Below, one piece after another: positions 8,595-17,474 of a DNA stretch of 64,000 nt. A model generated the notes under the pieces. It ran no database searches, was not told the origin of the DNA, and saw only the letters and a program-made list of their open reading frames with translations. Source of the DNA: Paenarthrobacter sp. JL.01a (GTDB lineage: Bacteria; Actinomycetota; Actinomycetes; Actinomycetales; Micrococcaceae). A program made the position numbers and the translations under genes. The DNA lies in NCBI RefSeq assembly GCF_025452095.1, contig NZ_CP104877.1:868001-932000 (forward strand), in the 5' to 3' direction. Positions within the stretch are counted from its first letter, which is position 1; each line of letters starts with the position of its first letter.

Positions 8595-8948
8595 ATGAGC
8601 CGATACGTCGTAGAAGGAATTCAGCGCGATCTTGCCAATGGTCTTCGCGTCGGGCTCGTTGGCTTTACGCAAGTCGGTGCGCATGAAGTGTTCTCCCGCG
8701 TTGCCGAGGTGATGGCCGAAACCGCAGAGAAAATCACGCGGACAAATGGCCGCGAGCGAATCACCTCAAGGGAGGGCGGCGAGCTACACATATTCTCCCG
8801 CCAGTCCCGTGCGATGAGGGGCGTCTCGCTTGACGTTCTCGTGATCCTCGACAGCCGCGCATACACCTATGGACAGTACACCGCACTAATGGAGGAAGCG
8901 CTGCCAATGCTTGACGCCAGCACTGACTCCGAGATCATCCCCGCATAA
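8595..8948 (+). CDS. Phage protein with terminase-like ATPase remnant
   Basis: A 117-residue protein between the tail tube and tail chaperone genes. The region about residues 55-89 aligns by eye with the Walker B region of the large terminase in this window (residues 145-177): GGELHIFSRQSRAMRG then DVLVILDSRAY, against SRILFGARESG then DILVLDEAQ. The catalytic Glu is replaced by Ser and there is no P-loop, so it cannot be an active ATPase. It may be a degenerate structural derivative or a coincidental match. Its role in the virion is unknown. Confidence 0.6.
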   Translation: MSRYVVEGIQRDLANGLRVGLVGFTQVGAHEVFSRVAEVMAETAEKITRTNGRERITSREGGELHIFSRQSRAMRGVSLDVLVILDSRAYTYGQYTALMEEALPMLDASTDSEIIPA

Positions 8949-8978
8949 ACAAACCAACCACCACCCGGAGGTAACACC

Positions 8979-9326
8979 ATGGCTAACGACAAGCCAACCA
9001 TCCACCTGTCCCTTTCCGCGCTCGAGGCTGAGGTGTCAAAGCCGGAAGCGTTCGTGCTTGCTCTTTCTGGCGGTAAGCGCATCACCTTCCCCGACCTATT
9101 TGACATGCCGGCGGACGAGGCAAACGAGTTCTTCAAAGACCTCGAACAGACTGGCCAGAATGACTTCTCCTTCTTGGAGAAGTGGCTGGCCCCTAAGGAC
9201 TTCGAGGCGTACAAGGCTGAGAAGATCCCGCTCCGCGTTCATGCTGCCTTGATTCAGCGTGTCATGGACTACTACGAGCAGACGGTTGGGAAGCCGGGGG
9301 AAGGGCGCGCCTCCGCGAGCTCCTAA
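8979..9326 (+). CDS. Tail assembly chaperone (G)
   Basis: A 115-residue acidic protein with an upstream CGGAGG site. It fits the short product of the G/GT tail-assembly chaperone pair that coats the tape measure during tail building: an N-terminal strand region (FVLALSGGKRITFPDLFDM) and a helical C-terminal half (AALIQRVMDYYEQTVG). The gene ends soon after a G-rich slippery run, and the -1 frame continues into the T domain (see the frameshift product). Confidence 0.85.
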   Translation: MANDKPTIHLSLSALEAEVSKPEAFVLALSGGKRITFPDLFDMPADEANEFFKDLEQTGQNDFSFLEKWLAPKDFEAYKAEKIPLRVHAALIQRVMDYYEQTVGKPGEGRASASS

Positions 9327-9766
9327 CCCGCTACCGTCCGCAGATCCGCGCCGACCTCGCACACGAGTATCCCGGCGTGGATCTTGCGGAGTGGTTCGCG
9401 GGCAAGCGGTGGGTGGCGTTGCTCGAATTGATCGACATGCTGCCCGCCGCTTGCCGGCTCAACGAGGCTATAGCGAATGACCCTGAAGCGGCCAAAGCGA
9501 TTGCTGAAGCGAGCCAGGGTAGGGCGAGTGATCCTTGGGCGCCGCGCACTTCCGAGTGGGATCTCAACGCGACTTTGTTGAGTGAGATTTCCAACGGGAT
9601 CAAGGTGCTCACTGCCGCGACGATCAAGGCCAACGGCGGCAAGCCAGGCGATGTGAAGCCGTTCCCGACTCCGCAGACGAAGATTCAGGCGGCTATGAAG
9701 GCTGCTGAGCGCGAATGGGCTGTGCAGTTCGCCGGCCAGTTTGGTTTCTCCGCGGAGGACCTGTGA
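8979..9766 (+). CDS. Tail assembly chaperone GT, -1 frameshift fusion
   Basis: The long chaperone product. Slipping back one base near GGGGGAA (9296-9302) joins the G frame to an open frame reading ARLRELLTRYRPQIRADL, then DLAEWFAGKRW, and on to the stop at 9764-9766, giving about 262 residues. The pattern LRELL-RYRPQI followed by a Trp-rich helix is typical of the T half in actinophages, and this frame has no well-placed start of its own near the overlap. Programmed -1 frameshifting here is a conserved feature of lambda-like tails. The exact slip site is inferred. Confidence 0.82.
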
Positions 9767-9785
9767 CAACTCAATAGGAGGCCCT

Positions 9786-12700
9786 GTGCCCGTCATCGGC
9801 GTAGCTGAAGTGCTGGTCAAGCCATCGTTCAAGGGCGCTCAGCAGAGTGTTGCCCGCGAGTTGGATGGAATAGCTGAGGAATCAGGGCGCTCGGCTGGTG
9901 CCAGGATGGGCACGGCACTTGGTACTGCGCTGAAGGTTGGCGCGGTTGCCGTTGGCGGCGCCGCGATTACCGGGCTTGGCGTGGCACTCACCAAGGGCTT
10001 CGGTCGTCTGCAAGCTATCGAAAACGCCAAAGCCAAGCTGTCCGGCCTTGGCCATGACGTCGAGACGGTCACAGGCATCATGAACGACGCAATGGCCGCT
10101 GTCAAAGGAACCGCGTTCGGCCTGGACGAAGCCGCGACCGTTGCCGCTGGCGCTGTCGCCGCTGGCGTGAAGCCGGGCAAGGACCTGGAGCGCACTCTCC
10201 GGCTGACTGGTGACGCAGCGACTATCGCCGGCGTTGGCATGGGCGAGATGGGCGCGATCTTCAACAAGGTTGCATCCTCGAACAAGATCCAGGGTGATGT
10301 GATCGCCCAGCTCAACGACGCGGGTATCCCCATTGTTCAGCTCATGGCCAAGGAGCTCGGCAAAACGGCTGAAGAAACAGTCAACTTGGCATCTGAGGGC
10401 AAGATCAACTTCGAGATCTTCCAGAAGGCAATGGAGAACGGCCTAGGCGGCGCCGCTCTGAAGTCCGGTGACACGCTGCAGGGTGCTTTCAAGAACACCA
10501 TGGCGGCTGTTGGTCGCATCGGGGCAAGCCTGCTGTCCGGTGTTTACCCCAAGATTCGGGACTTCTTCGCTGGCGCTATCGAGTGGTTGAAGCCGCTTGA
10601 AGAGGGTGCGAAGGTCGCGGGCGCTGCGATTGGCGACTTCCTGAACAAGGCGCTGACTGGCGCTCGAGGGCTTTATGACTTGATCGTAAAGGGCGACTTC
10701 ACCGGCAAGCTCACAACCGCTTTCGGGTGGGAAGAAGACTCGCCATTTGTGGACTTTCTGCTGAAGGCCCGCGATGGCGCTATCGGACTCTATGACCTGA
10801 TTGTGAAGGGCGACTACCAGGGCATGCTGCGTCGCACTTTCGGGTGGGAAGAGGATTCTCGGTTCGTTGGATTCCTCCTGACGGTGCGTGAAACCGTGCT
10901 GAAGATTCCCGACGCGTTGAAGAAGGTCATCGATGGCGGCGCTGACGTGGCCAAGTTCCTGTGGGACATGCGAGTCCCTATCGGAATCATTTCAGGCCTT
11001 ATCATCACTGCCCTCATCCCGCACTGGGTTCGGCTTGGCATCGAAGCGCTGACATCAGCCGCAAAACAGAAGCTCTCGTGGGTGACAACTCAAAGTGCCG
11101 CGATCAAGTCAACCTACTCGCAGCTATGGGGCTTCGCGAGGATCATCGCCGGCTGGGTGGCCGCTGCCGCCGCGGCAGTTTCCTCAGGCGCTATCACTGC
11201 CGCTGTCTGGCTGATGTACCAGTGGGACTCTGTAAAGGCTGTTGCCGCGATGGTGGCCGCTCGAGCAGCAATCGTCGGTAGCTGGATACTGATGGGCGCC
11301 CAAGCAATGATTCAGGGCGCAAGGATCGCGGCTGGGTGGTTGCTTGCTATGGGGCCTGTCGGCTGGATCATCGGCATTATCGCGGCAGTTGTGGCCGCGT
11401 TCGTCTGGGCTTACAACAACGTCGGTTGGTTCAAGGACGGCGTTGACTCCGCTCTGCGCTGGGTCGGTGACGCCTTCACTTGGCTCTACGAAAACGCGAT
11501 CAAGCCAGCCTTCGAAGGAATCTCGGCGGCAATCCGCTGGGTCTATGAGTCTGTGATCAAGCCGATTTTTGATGGCATCACGACGGCGGCGAACGTTGTC
11601 GGTGCGGTCTTCAACTGGCTGTACCTGAACGTCTTGAAGCCAGTGTTCGACTCGGCGAGCGTCATCATTGGCGGGTTCTACCTGTTCTTCCGGGGCGTGT
11701 TCCAGGTCATCGTGTCGATCATCATGAACATCGTTGTGCCGCTGTTCCAGTACTTCTGGGCTCGCATGGTTGAGGCGTTCGTTGGGATCGGCAACACGAT
11801 TGCTGACTGGTGGAACGCGGCTGTGACGATTTTCAACACGGCTGTGACGTTCGTCCATGACGTCTTCGCTGCAGCGTTCACGTGGTTGTACGAGAACGTG
11901 GTGAAGCCGGTCTTTGACGGGATCAGCGCCGCTATCACGTGGGCGTGGAACAACGTTCTGAAGCCGACGTTTGACTCTTGGGTGTGGTTCTTCACGAAGG
12001 TAATCCCTGACGCGTTGAACTGGCTCTACCTGAACGCGGTCAAGCCTGTGTTTGACGCTATTGGGAACGCGGTCAATTGGGTGTGGCTGAACCTGTTGAA
12101 GCCTATCTTTGACACGTGGGTGAACGTCTTCATGGTTGTCATCCCGAACGCGTTGAACTGGTTGTACACGAACGGCATCAAGCCGGTGTTTGACAGCATC
12201 GGCGGGGCGATCAAGACGGCTTGGGACACGGTCATTAAGCCGGTGTTCGACTTCCTGACGAAGGCGATCAACGAGGACATTCCCAAGGCGTTCGAGACTG
12301 GTGTTGCTGCGATCAAGAAGATCTGGGAGGGCATCCAGGAGGTTGCGAAGGCGCCGGTGCGGTTTGTCATCGATACGGTCATCAATGATGGTCTGATTGG
12401 CGCGTTCAACACCATCGCCGGTTCGTTGCCGGGCGTGGACAAGCTCCCGCGTGTTGCCTTGCCTGCTGGTTTTGCTGATGGCGGCTACACGGGTGACGGC
12501 GGCAAGTACCAGCCGGCAGGCATTGTGCACGCTGGGGAGTTTGTCTTCACGAAGGAGCAGACATCCCGCGCCGGCGTGGGCAACCTTTACGCAATGGCGA
12601 AAGCCTTGTCTGGTTACGCGAAGGGCGGCCTTGTCCGTCCTATCGGCAGCGCCACGGTTTCGCAGCCTTTCAGTAACACGCACAACGGTATCGACTTCGC

Positions 12701-13424
12701 AGCACCCACCGGCTCGCCGGTTGTTGCTGCTGGTCCTGGCCGCGTGTCCTCTGCTGGTTGGTCATCGTATGGCGGCGGTAACGAGATCCACATTGATCAC
12801 CCGAACGGGTTGCAGACCTGGTACGCGCACCTTTCATCGTTCGCGGTGAAGATGGGGCAGATGGTCACGGCCGGTTCCAAGATCGGCGAGGTTGGTTCGA
12901 CCGGTAATTCCACGGGCCCGCACCTTCACTACATGGTGCTCAACGGTGGATGGCCGCACTACACCGACCCTGCCGCATACCTTGATGGTGGCGGCGAGGC
13001 TGGTGGGGCCTGGAACCCGCTTTCGGGGATCATCGACGGCCTGGTTGGCGCGTTCAAGAGTGCATTCCCACAGGGTGGCATGTTCGCTGACGTCGCTATC
13101 GGCGTCGGACACAAGCTGTTGAACACTGTCTCTGACTTCATCACTGGTCAGGGAGGTAAGGACAACGGTCTTGGGTCCACTGGGCTGCCGTATCTGCATG
13201 ACAACGGCGGGGTGTTGAACCCTGGGCTGTCGCAGATCATGAACGCTACTCGCAAGCCGGAAGCGATCTTGACAGCTAGGCAGTGGGAAACCATGTACGG
13301 CCTCGCTGCGAGCGGCGGGAATGGGCCGGGCCTGAATATCGAGCAGCTCATTGTCCGTGACGCTGACGAGGCTGTCCGGAAGTTCGAGAACTCGCTGTCT
13401 GACATGCAAGCGGTCCACCAATAA
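9786..13424 (+). CDS. Tape measure protein with M23 peptidase domain
   Basis: A 1,212-residue tail-length ruler. GTG 9786 follows AGGAGG directly, so the longer upstream frame is not needed. The N-terminal 330 residues are the helical tape domain. Residues about 292-370 hold a duplication (GLYDLIVKGD...FGWEEDS, twice). Hydrophobic segments lie around 398-560. Residues about 566-830 hold repeats of WLYxNxxKPxFDxI. Residues about 950-1070 form an M23/LytM-type peptidase with H966 and D970 (HNGID), H1015 (YAHL) and H1046-L-H1048. The peptidase probably opens peptidoglycan during injection. Confidence 0.93.
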   Translation: MPVIGVAEVLVKPSFKGAQQSVARELDGIAEESGRSAGARMGTALGTALKVGAVAVGGAAITGLGVALTKGFGRLQAIENAKAKLSGLGHDVETVTGIMNDAMAAVKGTAFGLDEAATVAAGAVAAGVKPGKDLERTLRLTGDAATIAGVGMGEMGAIFNKVASSNKIQGDVIAQLNDAGIPIVQLMAKELGKTAEETVNLASEGKINFEIFQKAMENGLGGAALKSGDTLQGAFKNTMAAVGRIGASLLSGVYPKIRDFFAGAIEWLKPLEEGAKVAGAAIGDFLNKALTGARGLYDLIVKGDFTGKLTTAFGWEEDSPFVDFLLKARDGAIGLYDLIVKGDYQGMLRRTFGWEEDSRFVGFLLTVRETVLKIPDALKKVIDGGADVAKFLWDMRVPIGIISGLIITALIPHWVRLGIEALTSAAKQKLSWVTTQSAAIKSTYSQLWGFARIIAGWVAAAAAAVSSGAITAAVWLMYQWDSVKAVAAMVAARAAIVGSWILMGAQAMIQGARIAAGWLLAMGPVGWIIGIIAAVVAAFVWAYNNVGWFKDGVDSALRWVGDAFTWLYENAIKPAFEGISAAIRWVYESVIKPIFDGITTAANVVGAVFNWLYLNVLKPVFDSASVIIGGFYLFFRGVFQVIVSIIMNIVVPLFQYFWARMVEAFVGIGNTIADWWNAAVTIFNTAVTFVHDVFAAAFTWLYENVVKPVFDGISAAITWAWNNVLKPTFDSWVWFFTKVIPDALNWLYLNAVKPVFDAIGNAVNWVWLNLLKPIFDTWVNVFMVVIPNALNWLYTNGIKPVFDSIGGAIKTAWDTVIKPVFDFLTKAINEDIPKAFETGVAAIKKIWEGIQEVAKAPVRFVIDTVINDGLIGAFNTIAGSLPGVDKLPRVALPAGFADGGYTGDGGKYQPAGIVHAGEFVFTKEQTSRAGVGNLYAMAKALSGYAKGGLVRPIGSATVSQPFSNTHNGIDFAAPTGSPVVAAGPGRVSSAGWSSYGGGNEIHIDHPNGLQTWYAHLSSFAVKMGQMVTAGSKIGEVGSTGNSTGPHLHYMVLNGGWPHYTDPAAYLDGGGEAGGAWNPLSGIIDGLVGAFKSAFPQGGMFADVAIGVGHKLLNTVSDFITGQGGKDNGLGSTGLPYLHDNGGVLNPGLSQIMNATRKPEAILTARQWETMYGLAASGGNGPGLNIEQLIVRDADEAVRKFENSLSDMQAVHQ
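10657..10884 (+). repeat. Internal duplication in tape measure gene
   Basis: Two adjacent copies of a module of about 40 codons encode GLYDLIVKGD followed by an FGWEEDS box, then F-V-x-F-L-L. They differ at scattered codons, so the duplication is not recent. Such modules add fixed length to the tape. Confidence 0.75.
11481..12275 (+). repeat. Degenerate WLYxNxxKPxFDxI repeats in tape measure
   Basis: About ten degenerate copies of a unit built around a Trp-aromatic pair, then Lys-Pro-x-Phe-Asp (for example WLYENAIKPAFEGI, WLYENVVKPVFDGI, WLYLNAVKPVFDAI, WLYTNGIKPVFDSI). The spacing is roughly 18 to 40 residues. Regularly spaced aromatic residues are known in tape measure proteins and may mark contact with the tail tube. 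Confidence 0.8.
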
Positions 13425-13437
13425 GGCAAGGAGCCCC

Positions 13438-14430
13438 ATGGGTATCAGTTATGCGATTCCTTATCGGCCGCCTGCGCCGGCTGCGAGTCCTTGGACTCGT
13501 CTCCGGATGACGTGGACAGCTAAGGGTGTGACGTGGCCGCTGACAAGCCCGGCGTCAGGGTTGTTCCTGATGCCGGGCATTCGGGGGCTGGGGACGGTCA
13601 CCACGGAGCGGCATTCGACGTCGTCTCCCGCGGTGGCCGGGTCCAGGCATGAAGGCACTTCAGTTCTTGACCGGGAGGTGTTTTGGCCGGTCCATATCTA
13701 TTCGGATTACCGGGTGGATGATGCTGCTGGTTCTGCTGCCTGGATGGAGCGGGACCGGGCGTTCTGGCAGGGCATGGACCCGGACGACACGGGCGTGTGG
13801 GAGGTGCATCTTCCGGATAGCACTAAGCGCCGGTTGCGGATCCGGTTCCGTGATGACGGTGACCACACGTTCACCTATGACCCGATGAAGCACGGGTGGC
13901 AAAGCTATGGGCTGAAGTTCGTGGCTGAGCATCCTTACTGGGAGGGTGAACCGGTTGTCCGGTCTTGGAAGAACGGCGAGTATCAGCCGTTCTTCGAGCC
14001 GAACGGGCCGCACCTTTTCAACATCGGTTCCGGGGCTGAGATCTCTGAGGCGACCATTGACAACCTTGGCGATGTTGAGTCGTATGCTCGCTGGTTCATT
14101 GATGGGGAAACCACTGAGGCTGCTGTTGGCGTGAATGGTCTTGTGGCTGAGGTGCCGTTTGATGTGCCGGAGGGCAAGTGTCTGGTGATCGAGTCGGAAC
14201 CGGACCTTATCGGCGCGACCATGTACGACGTCGTCCCGGGCGCCCCAAGTAAACCGTCTGAGCGTGTGATCGGTGTGGACATGGTGAACCCGGTGGATCG
14301 TTCGGCGGATCTGGGTGAGGCGGATTTTGCGCCGATCCCTGCAGGCGCCAGCGTCCCCTTGTCTTTGTCTCTTGCAGGTACTGGCACGGTTGAGGCTTTG
14401 TTGCCGTCGTTGTATCGGAGGGCGTGGTGA
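13438..14430 (+). CDS. Distal tail (Dit-like) protein
   Basis: A 330-residue protein directly after the tape measure, the position of the distal tail hub. ATG 13438 follows AAGGAG by a short gap; reading frame upstream of it overlaps the tape measure and is not needed. The mixed beta sequence has a central domain (DREVFWPVHIYSDYRVDD, then DDGDHTFTYDPMKHG) and a jelly-roll-like C-terminal half (GSGAEISEATIDNLGDVESYARW), typical of siphovirus tail component proteins. It overlaps the next gene. Confidence 0.8.
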   Translation: MGISYAIPYRPPAPAASPWTRLRMTWTAKGVTWPLTSPASGLFLMPGIRGLGTVTTERHSTSSPAVAGSRHEGTSVLDREVFWPVHIYSDYRVDDAAGSAAWMERDRAFWQGMDPDDTGVWEVHLPDSTKRRLRIRFRDDGDHTFTYDPMKHGWQSYGLKFVAEHPYWEGEPVVRSWKNGEYQPFFEPNGPHLFNIGSGAEISEATIDNLGDVESYARWFIDGETTEAAVGVNGLVAEVPFDVPEGKCLVIESEPDLIGATMYDVVPGAPSKPSERVIGVDMVNPVDRSADLGEADFAPIPAGASVPLSLSLAGTGTVEALLPSLYRRAW

Positions 14431-15551
14431 GCATCTTCCGTGTCAGCGTGTTCGATAAGGACCGGCAGTTCAAGTGCCAGATCGGTAACCCGTCCGCGCT
14501 GGTGGTGACGCCAAGGCATAACCTTCCCGGGACGCTGCAGTTGACGGTGCCGCTGAACCATCAGCGTTTGCCGCATCTCATGGCGGACGGTGCCCGGTTG
14601 CGGGTGAAGTACAAGGGTGAGCATCTGATCTCTGGGCCTATCACTGGTGAAGAGGGCGAGACGAACGGTGTGGATGGGCATGTGACGTTCACGGTTGAGG
14701 ATGACTTCCGGGTGCTCCGGGACATCCTTGGCTGGCCTGTTCCGGGCGCGGCGCTCACCGGGCAGAACGTCGAGTACCGGACCTATACGGGCAACGCGGA
14801 GACGATCATCAAGACGGCGGTGCAAGAGAACGGCGTGACCCGCATGGGGATCCCCGGGCTGGTTGTGGCGGCCAACGCGAACCGTGGCGCCGTGGTGCCG
14901 GGTGGTGTTCCTGTACGGATGCACCCGTTGATAGACAAGATGTTCCCCGCCCTTGAACTGGCCGGGATTGGCGTGACGGTGCGGCAGGTCGGCTCGGATC
15001 TGGTCCTGGATGTTTATGAGCCGCGCCTGTTCCCGCGGAAACTGTCCGTGAAGGGCCGCACCCTGAAGACGACCAAATGGACCCGCACCCGTCCGACGTC
15101 GTCCCGCGTGGTGGTGGCCGGTCAGGGCGAAGGCGTGGACCGGAAGTTCCGGCAACTCATCGACGCCGCACGTGAAGCCCAGTACGGCATGCGTGCAGAG
15201 GCGTTCCGGGACGCCCGGGATGGCAACACTGACTCGGTGATGGACGCCCGCGGCCGCGAAACCCTTGACGAGAACGGGCCCAAGAACGGGCTCTCACTCG
15301 ACCTCGCCGGGACCGGCATCTTCCAGTACGGCGGGCCGAAAGGGTTCCGCGTCGGCGACCGCGTCCCGGTGGACATCGGCAACGGCGTGGTCATCACCGA
15401 AACCATCCGCGAAGTGAAGCTCACGTGGAAGTCCAAGGATTACGCCCTGATTGAGCCGTCCATTGGGGAGATAACTAACCAGCCTGCGCGGATTTTCGCA
15501 CAGCGACTTGCTGCCCTTAGTAAGGGGCAGCGGAATCAGGAGCGTATCTGA
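14427..15551 (+). CDS. Minor tail protein, Gp37-like tail hub
   Basis: About 374 residues and coupled to the Dit gene by GTGA; the preceding GTG codon (14424) is an equally possible start. The order of conserved segments (LQLTVPLNHQRLP, ARLRVKYKGEHLISGPI, FRVLRDILGWPVPG, then KTTKWTRTRPTSSRVVVAGQGEG) fits the ReqiPepy6 Gp37-like tail hub proteins of actinobacteriophages, which form the baseplate hub under the distal tail protein. No enzymatic motif is seen. Confidence 0.82.
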   Translation: MSIFRVSVFDKDRQFKCQIGNPSALVVTPRHNLPGTLQLTVPLNHQRLPHLMADGARLRVKYKGEHLISGPITGEEGETNGVDGHVTFTVEDDFRVLRDILGWPVPGAALTGQNVEYRTYTGNAETIIKTAVQENGVTRMGIPGLVVAANANRGAVVPGGVPVRMHPLIDKMFPALELAGIGVTVRQVGSDLVLDVYEPRLFPRKLSVKGRTLKTTKWTRTRPTSSRVVVAGQGEGVDRKFRQLIDAAREAQYGMRAEAFRDARDGNTDSVMDARGRETLDENGPKNGLSLDLAGTGIFQYGGPKGFRVGDRVPVDIGNGVVITETIREVKLTWKSKDYALIEPSIGEITNQPARIFAQRLAALSKGQRNQERI

Positions 15552-16552
15552 TGCCAGTGGAATTCACGTCCCGCGGGTATGACACCACGCCGGCTAAACC
15601 GTACAACGAGGACGCGTGGGCTTTGGCTCACTCGACGGCCCCTATCGGCACGTCCCGGTATGGGGTGTCTGGCGCGAACGACTGGAAGGTCAGCATCGTG
15701 GCCGGCGCTACTCGTACCGTGTCAATAACTGCTGGCACGGGGTTTGGGTGCGGCATCACGGATCAGACGTCGGAGAATGAGACGCTGCAGTTCCCGCCGT
15801 CCGCTTCTGGGACGCGTTGGGACACTGTCGCTGTCCGTCGTGATTGGACGCCGACCGCGGGTGAGTCGAAGTTCGTGATCATCCCTGGCGGTTCCACGAA
15901 GGCTGTGTCCGGTGCGAGGCTGTCGGGGCCGGGAACGATTGATGACCAGCCCATTGCTTTGGTGCCGATCATCGAGAATCAGACCCAGCCGGGCGAGATC
16001 GTGGACATCCGGTGCTGGGCTGGCAACGGTGGCGTGTACGCGAAGGACGTCCTTGCTTGCCAGTACCTTGGCCAGCTCGGCGGCATGGTCACGGTCGGTT
16101 ATGAGCAGTACCAGTACATCCTTAGCGATAACGATTCGCCTACGTGGGTGAATGTCGGCGGCGTGATGCGCGGCCCGGTACCGCTGGGTTTCGACCCGGG
16201 CATCTACATCGAGCAGGGCACGTGGATGAAGAACGCTGTCAAGGCGCCGGCTGTCTCCCGGATCGGGCGGCGAGTTGAGCTGCAAGGCGGCCTGGCCAAC
16301 GTGATCCCGATCAAGTATGACGCCATGGACGTCAACAAGCCGGCCACTGAGTACACCTTGGCAACGGTTCCTCCGGAGTTCGCACCGAAGGCTCCCAGCG
16401 AGGTTCTGACGCCGCTGCTGGTGAACGCCTATCAGGCGGACCTACGAGTTACTCCCGCCGGCGAAATCAAGATCAGCTTCCGGTCAGGCGTACCGCTTCA
16501 GGTGGCCCGGGCGATGGTGTTCCAACTCGGCGGGCTCGGGTGGTACGTGTGA
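15551..16552 (+). CDS. Minor tail / baseplate protein
   Basis: A 333-residue protein overlapping the tail hub gene by one base. It begins MPVEFTSRGYDTTPAKPYNEDAW, followed by a beta-rich body with a repeated WDTVAVRRDWTP-like strand, then a C-terminal domain (GRRVELQGGLANVIPI, then TLATVPPEFAPKAPSEVLTP) resembling the tail-fibre-like ends of actinophage minor tail proteins. It probably lies in the baseplate upper ring. No catalytic residues are evident. Confidence 0.75.
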   Translation: MPVEFTSRGYDTTPAKPYNEDAWALAHSTAPIGTSRYGVSGANDWKVSIVAGATRTVSITAGTGFGCGITDQTSENETLQFPPSASGTRWDTVAVRRDWTPTAGESKFVIIPGGSTKAVSGARLSGPGTIDDQPIALVPIIENQTQPGEIVDIRCWAGNGGVYAKDVLACQYLGQLGGMVTVGYEQYQYILSDNDSPTWVNVGGVMRGPVPLGFDPGIYIEQGTWMKNAVKAPAVSRIGRRVELQGGLANVIPIKYDAMDVNKPATEYTLATVPPEFAPKAPSEVLTPLLVNAYQADLRVTPAGEIKISFRSGVPLQVARAMVFQLGGLGWYV

Positions 16553-16564
16553 GAGGGGCCGATC

Positions 16565-17035
16565 ATGCCGCATAGGTTCACTGGTCATCGTCTCGCGAAT
16601 CTTTACGCGCAACCGTTCGAGGCCGCCGTTGCCCTGGTGCTGATCATCACCGGCGTGCTTGTCACGTTCGATGAGAAGTTCACGCCAGCCTCCATCAGCG
16701 CCCTGTCACCACCGTGGAACGTGCTGTTCCGGCTGTTGCTATTGGTGGCCGGCGTGCTGATGTTCTCCGGCCTCATACGGGGCAAACACCGTTGGTCGTT
16801 CGGGCTGGAAATGGTGGGCATGTCACTGGCCGCTGTCGTCTTTTTCACCTACGCGGCCGGGCTCATGGAGAGCATCGCCACGAGCGGGCAGCACCGCGCC
16901 GCTATGGGCGGCCTGACCTACGCCATCGTTGCGTGCGCCTGCATCGTGAAAGTCCGGGCCCTATGGATCGAGGCGCACAACCGGCTCTTGCTGATCAAGG
17001 AGCTCCCATTGCCGCAGGAGGACAAGAATGACTGA
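16565..17035 (+). CDS. Phage four-helix membrane protein
   Basis: A 156-residue protein with four predicted membrane segments (about residues 19-38, 58-80, 88-107 and 118-138) and a basic, then acidic, C-terminal tail. It lies between tail genes and the lysis genes and overlaps the next gene by 8 bases. It could be a holin, an antiholin or a superinfection-exclusion protein. The family is not recognised. Confidence 0.65.
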   Translation: MPHRFTGHRLANLYAQPFEAAVALVLIITGVLVTFDEKFTPASISALSPPWNVLFRLLLLVAGVLMFSGLIRGKHRWSFGLEMVGMSLAAVVFFTYAAGLMESIATSGQHRAAMGGLTYAIVACACIVKVRALWIEAHNRLLLIKELPLPQEDKND

Positions 17036-17474
17036 AATTCTGCCATTGATCCTCGGCGGCGGCACACTGGGCGCCATTGTGGCTCTGGTGGGGTCATTGA
17101 TCAACCGCCGGAATGTGAAGTCCGAGGCGCAGGCCCGCGACCTGAAGACACCGGCTGAGGTAGACAACCTCGTGGCCACGACCCACCGGGCGAACCTTGA
17201 CGCTGTCCTCGCCGTGAACGCGACGCTGCTGGCGAACAACGGGAAGCTGCAGGAACGCCTTGCCGCCGTAGAGGAAACCCAGAAGGACCAGGGCCGGGCG
17301 CAGGCCGAGCTTGGGGCTTTGGTGGACATGCTGCAGCGTGGCCTGGCTTCGGCGTACGCGTACATCACGACGCTGCTGAAGATCATCGAGGACCACCTCC
17401 CGCACGTGGAGATCCCGACGCCACCCAAGGGCTACAAGCCAACCACCGAATCACTGGACCAGGAGGCATCATGA
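17028..17474 (+). CDS. Phage protein with one membrane helix and coiled coil
   Basis: A 148-residue protein with an N-terminal Gly-rich membrane helix (residues 5-24, then NRRN) and a long Ala/Leu/Glu coiled coil (about 40-110), ending in a Pro/Lys-rich tail. It resembles DUF2746-type proteins that sit next to phage lysis genes. It overlaps its neighbours on both sides (8 and 4 bases). A spanin-like or holin-associated role is possible but unproven. Confidence 0.65.
   Translation: MTEILPLILGGGTLGAIVALVGSLINRRNVKSEAQARDLKTPAEVDNLVATTHRANLDAVLAVNATLLANNGKLQERLAAVEETQKDQGRAQAELGALVDMLQRGLASAYAYITTLLKIIEDHLPHVEIPTPPKGYKPTTESLDQEAS

Noticed and set aside
11184..12683. A 499-codon reverse-strand frame opposite the tape measure
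   Set aside because: Composition (very high Arg, Asp, His, Val) reflects the antisense of the tape measure repeats; no domain or ribosome site.
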